52,943 nt of DNA from Lachnospiraceae bacterium (lineage in GTDB: Bacteria > Bacillota > Clostridia > Lachnospirales > Lachnospiraceae), in contig JAEEXY010000014.1 in assembly GCA_016288005.1 (NCBI GenBank), positions 1 to 52,943 on the forward strand. The letters run 5' to 3'. The notes below the pieces were generated by a model. It searched no databases, had not been told where the DNA came from, and saw only the letters and a list, made by a program, of their open reading frames with translations. The position numbers were made by a program, and so were the translations under genes. Shown here one piece after another: positions 19,086-27,043 of this stretch (positions are counted from its first letter, which is position 1; every line of letters starts with the position of its first letter).

Positions 19086-19115
19086 AAAAAGAAGCGGGGT
19101 AAATAACCTCGCTTC
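19086..19115 (-). terminator. Terminator of the GH25-hemW operon
   Basis: The minus strand forms GAAGCGAGGT-TATT-TACCCCGCTTC with one mismatch, followed by TTTTT and an AT-rich tail. It lies 16 nt after the stop of the small unknown gene. Confidence 0.75.
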
Positions 19116-19131
19116 CATTCCGCTTTCAGTA

Positions 19132-19443
19132 TCAGAAATCCCCTTCATCATCTCCGTCGGGCCCGTACTCAAGCCAGTCGGTGTATGCGGCGTTTGCCTC
19201 CTGTGAATCTTTTTTCTTATGCCATGCGTCGATCTCGCTGCATATCGCAAGCATCTCGTCAACTATCAGCTCGGCCTTATTGGGTTTTACATAGCTCAGA
19301 TACGCGATCATCCTGTCCATGGCTTTGATCCCGCCGAGATTGGCAGCCACCTGCTCACCGAGCGCTGCCGGGAATCCCAGATGTTTTATCGCCGCAACCA
19401 GCTCGTTTTTCTTGCGGACCCAGTCCGCATGTCCCCCGTTCAT
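19132..19443 (-). CDS. Small protein of unknown function (103 residues)
   Basis: ATG 19443 is chosen because AGGAGG lies 6 nt upstream; an upstream in-frame extension has no such site. The product is mostly helical and soluble, starting MNGGHADWVRKKNELVAAIK, with a GGIKAMDRMIAYLSYVKP stretch and a Glu/Asp-rich C-terminus (YGPDGDDEGDF). I see no membrane segment, metal site or nucleotide motif. It follows hemW by 73 nt and closes that operon. I do not recognise the family. Confidence 0.65.
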   Translation of the reverse strand: MNGGHADWVRKKNELVAAIKHLGFPAALGEQVAANLGGIKAMDRMIAYLSYVKPNKAELIVDEMLAICSEIDAWHKKKDSQEANAAYTDWLEYGPDGDDEGDF

Positions 19444-19516
19444 GTCATGCCTCCTGTTAAATACAACTTTTAAACGTATCTGTCTTTCCGTGCCGGCTGT
19501 CAATACAGCTTTTTAC

Positions 19517-20857
19517 TCATATGAAATCAGCCATGATCGTGTTTGCGACATCGAGCCCCGCTTCGGTCAGTCTGATACGTCCGTCCGACCTCTCCATGAG
19601 CTCCATACGGCAGTATTTATCAATGATATCCCCAAACAGATCGTCGCAGCTCCCGCCGAAACGCTGCTCGAAATCTGCCTCGGCAAAGCCGTCCGTCAGG
19701 CGCAGATGCAGCATCATGTACTCCCCGATCAGGTCGCGGCGGGTAAGCACCTCCGGCTCGGGGCATCCCATCGGGGCCCTTATTTTCCCAGCATGCAGGA
19801 ACTCAGCAGCCATATTGGCCGGCAATCTCGGGTCTGTATCTGCAATTTTGTCGGAATACTGTCTGATGTACTCCTGCAGATCATCCGTATTTTTGTATCT
19901 CAGGGCAAGTGCCGGGGCTGGTCCGGAGCTGTCCGTTTTGCGATCAGGATCCTCATGCGCCGTTCCTGTTACTGTTACGTCTGCTTCTCTCCTCTGCAGA
20001 TACGACGAGGCCCCGAGACCTGCTCCGATGTAGTCTACTCCGGTCCAGTATCCGAGATTGTGTTTTGATCCGTATCCGGGCTTTGAGTAGTTCGATATCT
20101 CATATCGCTCATACCCGTACTCAGCCAGTATCCGCGCTGCCATGCGGTATATCTCACGCTCGGTATCCTCTTCCGGGAGGGGAGGCATATTCTCATGTAT
20201 GACTATATCTGTTTTGAATGTACTAGTTTTCTCTCTGCTGTCCCCGCCGTATATCTCGTAAAACGGCGTCCCGGGCTCGATGATGAGGCTGTAGGCCGAA
20301 ATATGCTCGGGCCCAAGTTCCGCCACGGTTCGCAGCGTCCGCTTCCAGGAACTCACAGCCTGCCCCGGCAGGGCGCTGATCAGGTCGATATTGATATTGT
20401 CAAAGCCCTCACTGCGCGCGAGCCTGTAATTATCGAGAAATACCGCATAGTCATGTATCCTGCCAAGCATTTTCAGCTCCGAATCATCGGCCGACTGCAG
20501 ACCGATGCTCAGGCGGTTTATCCCGTGGCATTTGTACAGGCACAGCTTTTCCGCGTCCAGAGTTCCGGGATTGCACTCGATCGTATATTCCCTAAGCTTT
20601 GAGCCGCTCTCCTCGATCAGACCATCGACCTTTTTCAGCAGTATTTCCATGATATCCACAGGCAGGATCGAAGGCGTCCCGCCGCCGATGAATACGGTAT
20701 CGAGACCACGTTCCCCGATCAGCCCCCGGTACGAATCGAGTTCCGCGTTCAGGGCTGTGATATAGTCCTTAAAGCAAGCTTCCTTTCCCGCAAAGGAAAG
20801 GAAGTCGCAATATCTGCATTTCTTTACACAGAATGGTATATGAATATAGAGTTCCAT
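19517..20857 (-). CDS. hemW: HemW-like radical SAM protein
   Basis: A 446-residue radical SAM protein of the HemW (coproporphyrinogen oxidase-like) group, which act as heme chaperones rather than oxidases. The cluster motif CVKKCRYC has cysteines at 10, 14 and 17 and is followed by DF, as in HemW; GGGTPSIL, ECNPGT and LSIGLQSADD follow. The C-terminal HemN domain is present (EYMMLHLRLTDGFAEADF). At 446 residues it exceeds the usual 370-400 because of two inserts, near GDSREKTSTFKTDIVIHEN and near READVTVTGTAHEDPDR. It starts 17 nt after the GH25 gene. Confidence 0.88.
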   Translation of the reverse strand: MELYIHIPFCVKKCRYCDFLSFAGKEACFKDYITALNAELDSYRGLIGERGLDTVFIGGGTPSILPVDIMEILLKKVDGLIEESGSKLREYTIECNPGTLDAEKLCLYKCHGINRLSIGLQSADDSELKMLGRIHDYAVFLDNYRLARSEGFDNINIDLISALPGQAVSSWKRTLRTVAELGPEHISAYSLIIEPGTPFYEIYGGDSREKTSTFKTDIVIHENMPPLPEEDTEREIYRMAARILAEYGYERYEISNYSKPGYGSKHNLGYWTGVDYIGAGLGASSYLQRREADVTVTGTAHEDPDRKTDSSGPAPALALRYKNTDDLQEYIRQYSDKIADTDPRLPANMAAEFLHAGKIRAPMGCPEPEVLTRRDLIGEYMMLHLRLTDGFAEADFEQRFGGSCDDLFGDIIDKYCRMELMERSDGRIRLTEAGLDVANTIMADFI

Positions 20858-20874
20858 AGCTTTTATTCCGCTTC

Positions 20875-22896
20875 TTACGGTGCCGAATAATCCACAAACG
20901 AGATGTTTAAGTCAACCTTTCCCGAGATACCGTCGATTGTGCCGCTCTCCGAGTACTGGAGCATCTCGAAATCATAAGGGAAGGTGATCGATGATGAGTA
21001 AACCGCAAACCATTTATCATAGTCGTTCAGCTCGGTCAGGTCGATGCCCATCAGCATGTACTTGGTATTGGCGTAGATCATCGACTTATAGCCGGCGGCC
21101 TCTATCGTATCGCAGAAGGTCTTGCACAGATGCGTACGCTCCGCCATGCCGAGTCCGTTGGCTCTCGCATTGTAGGTCGTAACGCGCTCGGTATCGAATA
21201 TCACGGGGTATTCGACCTTGTAATCCTTGATCAGGTTGAGCACGTAATTGGCCTCCTCGACAGCTTCCTGCTCATTGACGGCCTGCGAGAAGAAATATAC
21301 GCCGACCTTGATGCCGTTATCGATCGCGCCCTTCATATTGCGGGTGAAATACTCGTCGAGCTCTAATGTGCCCTCGTTCATGCCTCTGTATCCGAGACGT
21401 ATGATCGCGAATTCCACGCCCTGCGCGGCCACCTTGCTCCAGTTGATCGTGCCCTGGTATTTTGAAACATCTATGCCGCGGTACGATGCCTTGTTGCCGT
21501 CGGCGTCGTAATATATCCAGTTATTGGGGTCGGTCGTGTCCAGATTGTCCCAGTAATAATCGCAGGTGTCCACCCTGTCGTTGTACTCCACGAAAAAGCG
21601 CTCGCCGTTATAACCGCCGACAGTCAGATACGAAGCAAACGCGTACTGCGAAGGAACGATATAGCCCTGCAGCGCGGGGTCTTCCTGATTTGCGGGGACA
21701 AATGCGCCGTATTTCGCGCCGGAGATCAGCACCGTATCGTTCTTGATAACGAGAGAACCCGAAAGCGCGCCCAGATACAGGCTGTTGCCGAGCTTTACAT
21801 TGGTGCTCCAGTTGATGCCGGTGTCGGTCACATCGAGTTTAAAGTCCGAAGCGATCTCCGGGATGTCGAATTCGTTGTACTGGATCTCGGTGTTGTCGCT
21901 GTCGGAGATCGCATATTTGTAAGCCGCTTTGCTCGTTGTCAGTGTGTAGATGCAGGGATATCCCTCGATCGGAGACAGCTCTGGCAGCGCCTCAACCTTC
22001 ATCAGATTGAGCACCTTTCCCTTAAGGTCGGTGCACTCGTACATTCTGAAATCACTGCACGAAATGAACCTGAGCCCGGCAGGCACGCCCCTGACGATAT
22101 TGCCCTCATAATCGAGGAATGTCAGATATCTGATGCCGCCGATATTGGTCAGGATCGGGCAGAGCTCGACAGGATCGGCGTTCAGATCGTAATCCCGCAT
22201 GAATGTGAATCTGCTGTCGCCCCTCTCGATGATCACGCTCTTGCGGAAATTGATCTCGTCGGGATAATACTCGTTTTTATAGCAGACCCTGATATCATCA
22301 TGTGAAAATACGAGATATTCCAGGCCGTCGATCTTATCTACCGAAACGGTAAACGGCGCGATCGACTCATGGCTCACATATTTGATAAGGTTCGGCAGCT
22401 CTTCGCTGAACCTCGCGGTGAGCGGCTCTTCTTCATCAGGCGCAGCCGTAGGCTCCGCCGTCCCGGAAACTCCGTTGTTTTTCACCGTCGCGTCGCTGCC
22501 TGTTTTATTCTTATTGCCGTTAATGTTAAGATAAAGCGCAACAACCAGTCCGGCGATCAGTATCAGTTCCAGCAGCGAAAAGCACATCCAGAATGTCAGG
22601 AACTTGCCCTGTCTGTTAAAGCGTTTGCTCTGCGCCTTCAGCTCTCCGATCTCAGACTCGGTCCTGTACAGACGCGCCGCCAGCTTGTTTGCCTCCTGCT
22701 TTGTATCCTCGAGTTCGATACTCTTGCCCTCGGCTTCATCGAGCAGCACCCCAAGATAATCACGCGCCGCCTGAAGTTCCTCCTCACGCGCAGACTTCCG
22801 GTTCATGTCTGCCGCGTACGCCGCCTCCAGCTCATCAAGCTTATCGTCCGGATCTCCGTTTATATTTATATCATCTCTCTTGTCGTTAAATGCCAT
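20875..22896 (-). CDS. Membrane-anchored GH25 lysozyme-like protein with cytosolic coiled coil
   Basis: A 673-residue type II membrane protein. Residues about 15-92 form a charged coiled coil (LDELEAAYAADM to ELKAQSKRFNRQ) expected to lie in the cytosol, followed by a membrane helix at about 99-120 and a long extracellular region of about 340 residues without a family I know. The C-terminal GH25 domain (about 465-673) has the catalytic GIDVSKYQG and the YPVIFDTE motif, so muramidase activity is likely. ATG 22896 is preferred to a GTG at 22917. It is the first gene of the operon with hemW. Confidence 0.85.
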   Translation of the reverse strand: MAFNDKRDDININGDPDDKLDELEAAYAADMNRKSAREEELQAARDYLGVLLDEAEGKSIELEDTKQEANKLAARLYRTESEIGELKAQSKRFNRQGKFLTFWMCFSLLELILIAGLVVALYLNINGNKNKTGSDATVKNNGVSGTAEPTAAPDEEEPLTARFSEELPNLIKYVSHESIAPFTVSVDKIDGLEYLVFSHDDIRVCYKNEYYPDEINFRKSVIIERGDSRFTFMRDYDLNADPVELCPILTNIGGIRYLTFLDYEGNIVRGVPAGLRFISCSDFRMYECTDLKGKVLNLMKVEALPELSPIEGYPCIYTLTTSKAAYKYAISDSDNTEIQYNEFDIPEIASDFKLDVTDTGINWSTNVKLGNSLYLGALSGSLVIKNDTVLISGAKYGAFVPANQEDPALQGYIVPSQYAFASYLTVGGYNGERFFVEYNDRVDTCDYYWDNLDTTDPNNWIYYDADGNKASYRGIDVSKYQGTINWSKVAAQGVEFAIIRLGYRGMNEGTLELDEYFTRNMKGAIDNGIKVGVYFFSQAVNEQEAVEEANYVLNLIKDYKVEYPVIFDTERVTTYNARANGLGMAERTHLCKTFCDTIEAAGYKSMIYANTKYMLMGIDLTELNDYDKWFAVYSSSITFPYDFEMLQYSESGTIDGISGKVDLNISFVDYSAP

Positions 22897-22947
22897 CGCT
22901 CTCTTTGTCCACCTCACACATTATATGTAAAAGCTTTTCTTCCAAAA

Positions 22948-22984
22948 TTATATCATCTTCAAGTATACCACATGCATCCGAATC
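22948..22984 (-). promoter_or_regulatory. Possible promoter region of the GH25-hemW operon
   Basis: On the minus strand there are two possible -10 boxes: an extended TGATATAAT (TATAAT at 22953-22948) and TATACT (22967-22962). Neither has a good -35 box. One of them probably serves the GH25 operon. Confidence 0.4.
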
Positions 22985-23037
22985 AGCAAACTGTTTTGTG
23001 ACAGCAAGGCATGTCTTCCCCTGACCACCATTATCAC

Positions 23038-23083
23038 AAAAAAATCCCTGCGGGGTCGGATTCATGTCCGGCCCCGCAGGGAT
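23038..23083 (-). terminator. Strong terminator of hsp20
   Basis: The minus strand folds ATCCCTGCGGGG...CCCCGCAGGGAT with a CGGA/TCCG extension and one bulge, followed by seven T. It lies about 30 nt after the hsp20 stop. Confidence 0.9.
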
Positions 23084-23111
23084 CAGATTTATGGGAAAGA
23101 AAAGCGAAGTT

Positions 23112-23555
23112 TTATCCTTCGATAGCTACGTAGTGGTTCTGCTCAACCTCAGGCTTAGCCTCGATCTTAGGAACGCTGATCTTAAGGATGCCGTTATCGA
23201 ACTTAGCCTTGATGTCGGCCTCGGTAACGTTCTCTCCTACGTAGAAGCTCCTGCTGCACGATCCGCTGTAGCGCTCGCGTCTGATGTAGCGGCCGTCCTT
23301 ATCCTTCTCATCGTTGTTCTTCTCAACGGCAGCGCTGACGGTAAGGAAACCGTCCTTCAGCTCTGCCTTAACGTTATCCTTTGAATAACCGGGGAGTTCG
23401 ATGTCGAGCTCGTAAGCATCATCCTTCTCCTTAACATCGGTCTTCATAGCGCATCCGGCAGGCTCGCGGAACTTAACCTCACGGCGGACGGGTCTTGCAA
23501 AATCATCAAAAAAGCTGTCAAACAAATTCTCTCCGAATAAACTGGGCATATACAT
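23112..23555 (-). CDS. Small heat-shock protein Hsp20
   Basis: A 147-residue alpha-crystallin family holdase that binds unfolding proteins without ATP. The N-terminus MYMPSLFGENLFDSFFDDFARP is typical, followed by the crystallin domain from about residue 40 (YELDIELPGYSKDNVKAELKDGFLTVSA) and GENVTEADIKAKFDNGILKISVPK. There is no obvious C-terminal IxI tail motif. AAGGAGG lies 8 nt before the ATG. A CIRCE and promoter lie 90-130 nt upstream, so it belongs to the HrcA regulon as a single-gene transcript. Confidence 0.95.
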   Translation of the reverse strand: MYMPSLFGENLFDSFFDDFARPVRREVKFREPAGCAMKTDVKEKDDAYELDIELPGYSKDNVKAELKDGFLTVSAAVEKNNDEKDKDGRYIRRERYSGSCSRSFYVGENVTEADIKAKFDNGILKISVPKIEAKPEVEQNHYVAIEG

Positions 23556-23643
23556 AATACTACCTCCTTATGATTCCGGGACAACGCCCGGTTGATATAC
23601 TGTTTGTTCCGAACAAATCATCTGTTACCTTTGTTCTATATTC

Positions 23644-23672
23644 GTTATAACACAATTGTTAGCACTCGTCAA
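23644..23672 (-). promoter_or_regulatory. Promoter of hsp20, overlapping CIRCE
   Basis: On the minus strand TTGACG (23672-23667) lies in the centre of the CIRCE and is followed by a 17-nt spacer and TATAAC (23649-23644). HrcA binding would cover the -35 box directly. Confidence 0.75.
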
Positions 23673-23685
23673 TAGTGAGTGCTAA
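23659..23685. promoter_or_regulatory. CIRCE operator of hsp20
   Basis: A second perfect CIRCE, TTAGCACTC-N9-GAGTGCTAA, upstream of hsp20. Unlike the hrcA copy, it overlaps the -35 region rather than the start of the transcript. Confidence 0.96.
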
Positions 23686-23721
23686 TCTTTTTTATAAACT
23701 TTCTATAAACTCGTTAAAGCA

Positions 23722-23779
23722 AAGACAAGGGGACGATTCTTCTGCCTGCACACAGACAGAAGAACCGTCCCCTTGTCTT
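23722..23779. repeat. 58-bp palindromic repeat with GGGACG core, downstream of ecfS
   Basis: Two 23-bp arms (AAGACAAGGGGACG... and ...CGTCCCCTTGTCTT) with a single mismatch surround a 12-nt loop. No T tract follows on either strand, so it does not look like a classical terminator, although it lies just past the ecfS stop. The GAACCGTCCC word is shared with the element at 31.9 kb. Confidence 0.75.
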
Positions 23780-23796
23780 ACCCTTATCTTCAAAAT

Positions 23797-24483
23797 TCAT
23801 ATCCCATATACGGTTTTGATCCTGTCCAGTTTTCTGCCGATCGGATCGGCCAGCGCCAACAGGAATATCACATTGGAGACTGCGTAAACGGCCGTCATCG
23901 GAACCGCAGTCCCGACAGCCGCGAGATACAGTTTGATATCGAAACCGTTGTTGTACCAGAGCACGGTCCATATATCCATTATAAATGAAAAGATCACGCC
24001 GGCCAGCGCTCCGTAAACGAGGAGCAGTATTTTGCTCTTTTTCAGCGGTTTTGCGGCTAAGCCCGCTATCAGTCCGATCAGTCCCCACGCGAACATCTGG
24101 AACGGTGTCCACGGTCCCTGTCCCCAGAAGAAATTCGATATCACCGCGGAGATGGCCCCAACAAGGAACCCCGCTTCTCCTCCGAGGTAGATTCCCGCGA
24201 TCACCGTTACGGCCGTCACGGGTTTTATCAGCGGTATAAAGCGTCCCACCACCGACATGACGGTCAGCACTACGACCAGCACCATCCGTCTGGTACCTAT
24301 CTTCCTCTGCTCGAATCCGCTTATGAACAGCACGATCGCGAGGATCGTTATCACAAGCGAGATATAGGCGTACATCTTATCCTCAAACACATACACGCCT
24401 ATGAGCACCAGCGCCGGTATCACTATAAACGGTATTATTATCCGCAATGCGGCACGCAGTCTGCTGCTTTTTATAACTATCAT
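23797..24483 (-). CDS. ECF transporter S component, CblT-like (corrinoid specificity)
   Basis: A 228-residue integral membrane protein with about six helices. The stretch GGEAGFLVGAISAVISNFFW followed by GQGPWTPFQMFAWGLIGLIAG resembles the ECF S component predicted to take up cobalamin (CblT/CbrT type). It would bind corrinoid and be toppled by the EcfA/EcfT energy module, whose genes lie directly upstream. Assignment to cobalamin rests mainly on the riboswitch at the head of the operon. It is the last gene of that operon; a palindromic repeat follows. Confidence 0.78.
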   Translation of the reverse strand: MIVIKSSRLRAALRIIIPFIVIPALVLIGVYVFEDKMYAYISLVITILAIVLFISGFEQRKIGTRRMVLVVVLTVMSVVGRFIPLIKPVTAVTVIAGIYLGGEAGFLVGAISAVISNFFWGQGPWTPFQMFAWGLIGLIAGLAAKPLKKSKILLLVYGALAGVIFSFIMDIWTVLWYNNGFDIKLYLAAVGTAVPMTAVYAVSNVIFLLALADPIGRKLDRIKTVYGI

Positions 24484-24548
24484 AATCCGATTCTTTCTTT
24501 CGTCTTATACGATCCTGATCATACGACACCGACAATACCGGTTAGTCA

Positions 24549-26192
24549 TTAAAACTTCTCACCGGACTCTGCATCAAGAGGGTTCAGCCCGCACAGTCTC
24601 ACGACATCCTCCGCAGTCACAACGCCATCGTAGTATCCGCGCGTCATGCGGTTTGCAGCCGTTGTATAGAAATAATTGCCCGAGAAAAATGCTTTCGCCC
24701 TGTCGCACGAGGTTATCTCACCGTTAAACAGCAGGGCACACCGGTCTGCCAGCCGTGCCGCAAATTCCACATCATGCGTGACGATAACAACAGTCACACC
24801 GCTTTCGGCCAGACTTTTAAGCTTCTCTCCCATCTGCTCCGCCGCATATACATCGATGCCCTTGGTCGGCTCATCGAGTATCAGCAGGCGAGGCTCTGTC
24901 CGCAGCACTATGTCCAGTGCCGCCAGCTGCTGCTCTCCGCCCGACAGGTCGTAAGGATGCCGCCCGTTATAGCTGTCCTCGGTAAAAACCGTCTGCACAT
25001 CCTGCGGCAGCATGGCGACGCAATTGCGGTAGAGCTCCTGCCCGCTGTAATCCCGGATCCTCTTTCCGAACACCCTGATCTGTCCCGAATACGGCCTGAT
25101 AAGGCCTGCAGCCGCACTCACTGCAGTTGATTTGCCCGCGCCGTTTCCGCCGAGTATGCAGAATATCTCCCCGCGGCGGACCTTCAGGTCCATCCCGCGC
25201 AGGACATCCCTGCCGTCCCGCGAATAACGCAGATACACATCCCTGAATTCGAGCGCGATATCATCGTCGGCGAGCCGGTCGGGCGCCTCTGTCTCTGAGC
25301 GCACATCATTGCCGAAATTATCCTCTATATATTTCCTGCCCTCGCAGACATCGAGCGGCAGAGTCGTGCAGTAAGCGGCCGCATCACCGCTTTTGCCGTC
25401 ATTCGATATCCCATTTTTTATCAGATCATGCGTCGCAGCATATATCCTCACCGCTGCCGGCATGGATCTGAGCAGCCTCGCATTACCGATAAGTTTCTCC
25501 ACGCATTCACGCGTATTCCCGAATGCGACGGTCCTGCCCTCTTCGAGCACCAGCAGCTTATCCGATACCGGGATGATGTCCTCGAGCCTGTGCTCAACTA
25601 TTACCACGGTAAGCGCCAGTTCCCTGTTGAGCTTCACCACCGTCGCTATGAAATTCGATGCGGCGATCGGGTCGAGCTGGGCTGTGGGCTCATCAAGCAC
25701 CAGTATCTCGGGCTGCATGACCATCACCGCCGCGAGGTTCAGCAGCTGCTTCTGGCCTCCGGAGAGTTCGTCGGTGCTCATCTCAAACCATGACTCTATG
25801 CCAAAGTACCCCGCGATCTCGGAAACCCTCCGCCTGATCTCCTTTTGGGGCACCGCAAGGTTTTCGAGCCCGAAGGCCAGCTCATGCCAGACCTTGTCGG
25901 TAACTATCTGCTGCTCGGGTCTCTGCATCACGAATCCGACCGTCGACGCGGACTCACGCTCATCCATTTCCTCGGGGTCCCTGCCGCAGACCAGTATCCG
26001 CCCGCTCTTTGTCCCGACGGGTGTCAGCTCGCGCTTGAGCATTTTCAAAAGCGTTGATTTTCCGCTGCCGGTAGCGCCGCAGACACAGAGCATGTCTCCC
26101 CTCTCCAGGGAAAAGCTCACCCCGTCGAGCGCTTTTTTATCCGGGTTTATTCGGTACGAGAATTCAAGATCCCCGACTCTAAGTATCTCCAT
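24549..26192 (-). CDS. ECF transporter double ATPase (EcfA1-EcfA2 fused)
   Basis: A 547-residue protein with two ABC ATPase domains in one chain, replacing the separate EcfA1 and EcfA2 subunits. Domain 1 (1 to about 230) has Walker A GATGSGKS, signature LSGGQKQL, Walker B ILVLDEPTAQ and the H-loop IVEHRLED. Domain 2 (about 315-530) has GGNGAGKS, LSGGEQQL, LLILDEPTKG and VTHDVEF. Both sites look catalytically complete. GAGGAGAAG precedes the ATG, which lies 45 nt inside the ecfT reading frame. Confidence 0.9.
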   Translation of the reverse strand: MEILRVGDLEFSYRINPDKKALDGVSFSLERGDMLCVCGATGSGKSTLLKMLKRELTPVGTKSGRILVCGRDPEEMDERESASTVGFVMQRPEQQIVTDKVWHELAFGLENLAVPQKEIRRRVSEIAGYFGIESWFEMSTDELSGGQKQLLNLAAVMVMQPEILVLDEPTAQLDPIAASNFIATVVKLNRELALTVVIVEHRLEDIIPVSDKLLVLEEGRTVAFGNTRECVEKLIGNARLLRSMPAAVRIYAATHDLIKNGISNDGKSGDAAAYCTTLPLDVCEGRKYIEDNFGNDVRSETEAPDRLADDDIALEFRDVYLRYSRDGRDVLRGMDLKVRRGEIFCILGGNGAGKSTAVSAAAGLIRPYSGQIRVFGKRIRDYSGQELYRNCVAMLPQDVQTVFTEDSYNGRHPYDLSGGEQQLAALDIVLRTEPRLLILDEPTKGIDVYAAEQMGEKLKSLAESGVTVVIVTHDVEFAARLADRCALLFNGEITSCDRAKAFFSGNYFYTTAANRMTRGYYDGVVTAEDVVRLCGLNPLDAESGEKF

Positions 26193-27043
26193 TTGATCTT
26201 CTCCTCAAGCTCATTCATCACAGGCAGCAGGCACATCAGCCCGTACAGCACGTAACACACGATCGCCGCGGGTGTGTGCGCGATCCCGCTCATCTGCGGA
26301 TAATAAGAGAACCTGACCGCATCGGTCGCGATAAAAAAGGCCACTGTTCCCGCAAATACCGCCAGCACCGCGAGCATCACCGCATCTGCTTTTCTGAACC
26401 GGTATACGGAAAACGATGTGCGCCGCCCGGAGCCGTATCCGCGCGCGCTCATGCTGTCCGCGGTCACTATCCCGTTTTCGAGTCCCCATGTAGTCATCAT
26501 CGAGAATATCTTCAGCTTCATGCGGATCGTGTCGATCGCGTTTTCTCCGTTATACCGCCCCAGCGCGCGCTGCGTGAGCTCCGTTTTCACCGCCTGTCTG
26601 TGGAAAAGCGGAATAAATCTGAAGGTCATCGTGATCAGCAGCGCCAGCTTCGGCGACGCAGAACCCATGACACAGAGCATTTTGTCGCCCGTCATGATCC
26701 GCGTGAACACCCTCATGATCATGAGGATCGCGCAGATCAGCGTTCCCATGCCCACGCCGTAGAGTACCGCTTCGAACGTTACCGGATTGTCGTTCATCAC
26801 GAACAGCACGGTGACCCCGTTGTGGCTGAAAACCGGATTGGCCGCGGAAGTCACGACAAATATGAAAACCGCATATATGAAAAATCTGCCGCAGCCCTCG
26901 CGTGCCAGGACAAGCGTCATGAGTATCCCGCTCACGAGAGCGATCGCGATCATCACAGGATTGAACGCGAACATCGATATCACGGTCACGGTCAGAAAAT
27001 ATACAAACAAAAATATGGGATTATAGCTCTCAAAAGCTTTCAT
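26147..27043 (-). CDS. ecfT: ECF transporter transmembrane component EcfT
   Basis: A 298-residue membrane protein with about five to six helices that couples the ATPases to the S component. The cytosolic coupling-helix motif with an Ala-Arg-Gly signature is seen in SMSARGYGSGRR, and a second conserved stretch is LITMTFRFIPLF. ATG 27043 overlaps the TGA of the preceding gene as ATGA and has no Shine-Dalgarno of its own, which points to translational coupling with the transcobalamin-like protein. A longer frame upstream lies inside that gene and is rejected. Confidence 0.88.
   Translation of the reverse strand: MKAFESYNPIFLFVYFLTVTVISMFAFNPVMIAIALVSGILMTLVLAREGCGRFFIYAVFIFVVTSAANPVFSHNGVTVLFVMNDNPVTFEAVLYGVGMGTLICAILMIMRVFTRIMTGDKMLCVMGSASPKLALLITMTFRFIPLFHRQAVKTELTQRALGRYNGENAIDTIRMKLKIFSMMTTWGLENGIVTADSMSARGYGSGRRTSFSVYRFRKADAVMLAVLAVFAGTVAFFIATDAVRFSYYPQMSGIAHTPAAIVCYVLYGLMCLLPVMNELEEKIKWRYLESGILNSRTE

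Noticed and set aside
23722-23779. Palindrome as a rho-independent terminator of ecfS
   Set aside because: The stem is strong, but no T tract follows on the minus strand. I list it as a repeat instead.
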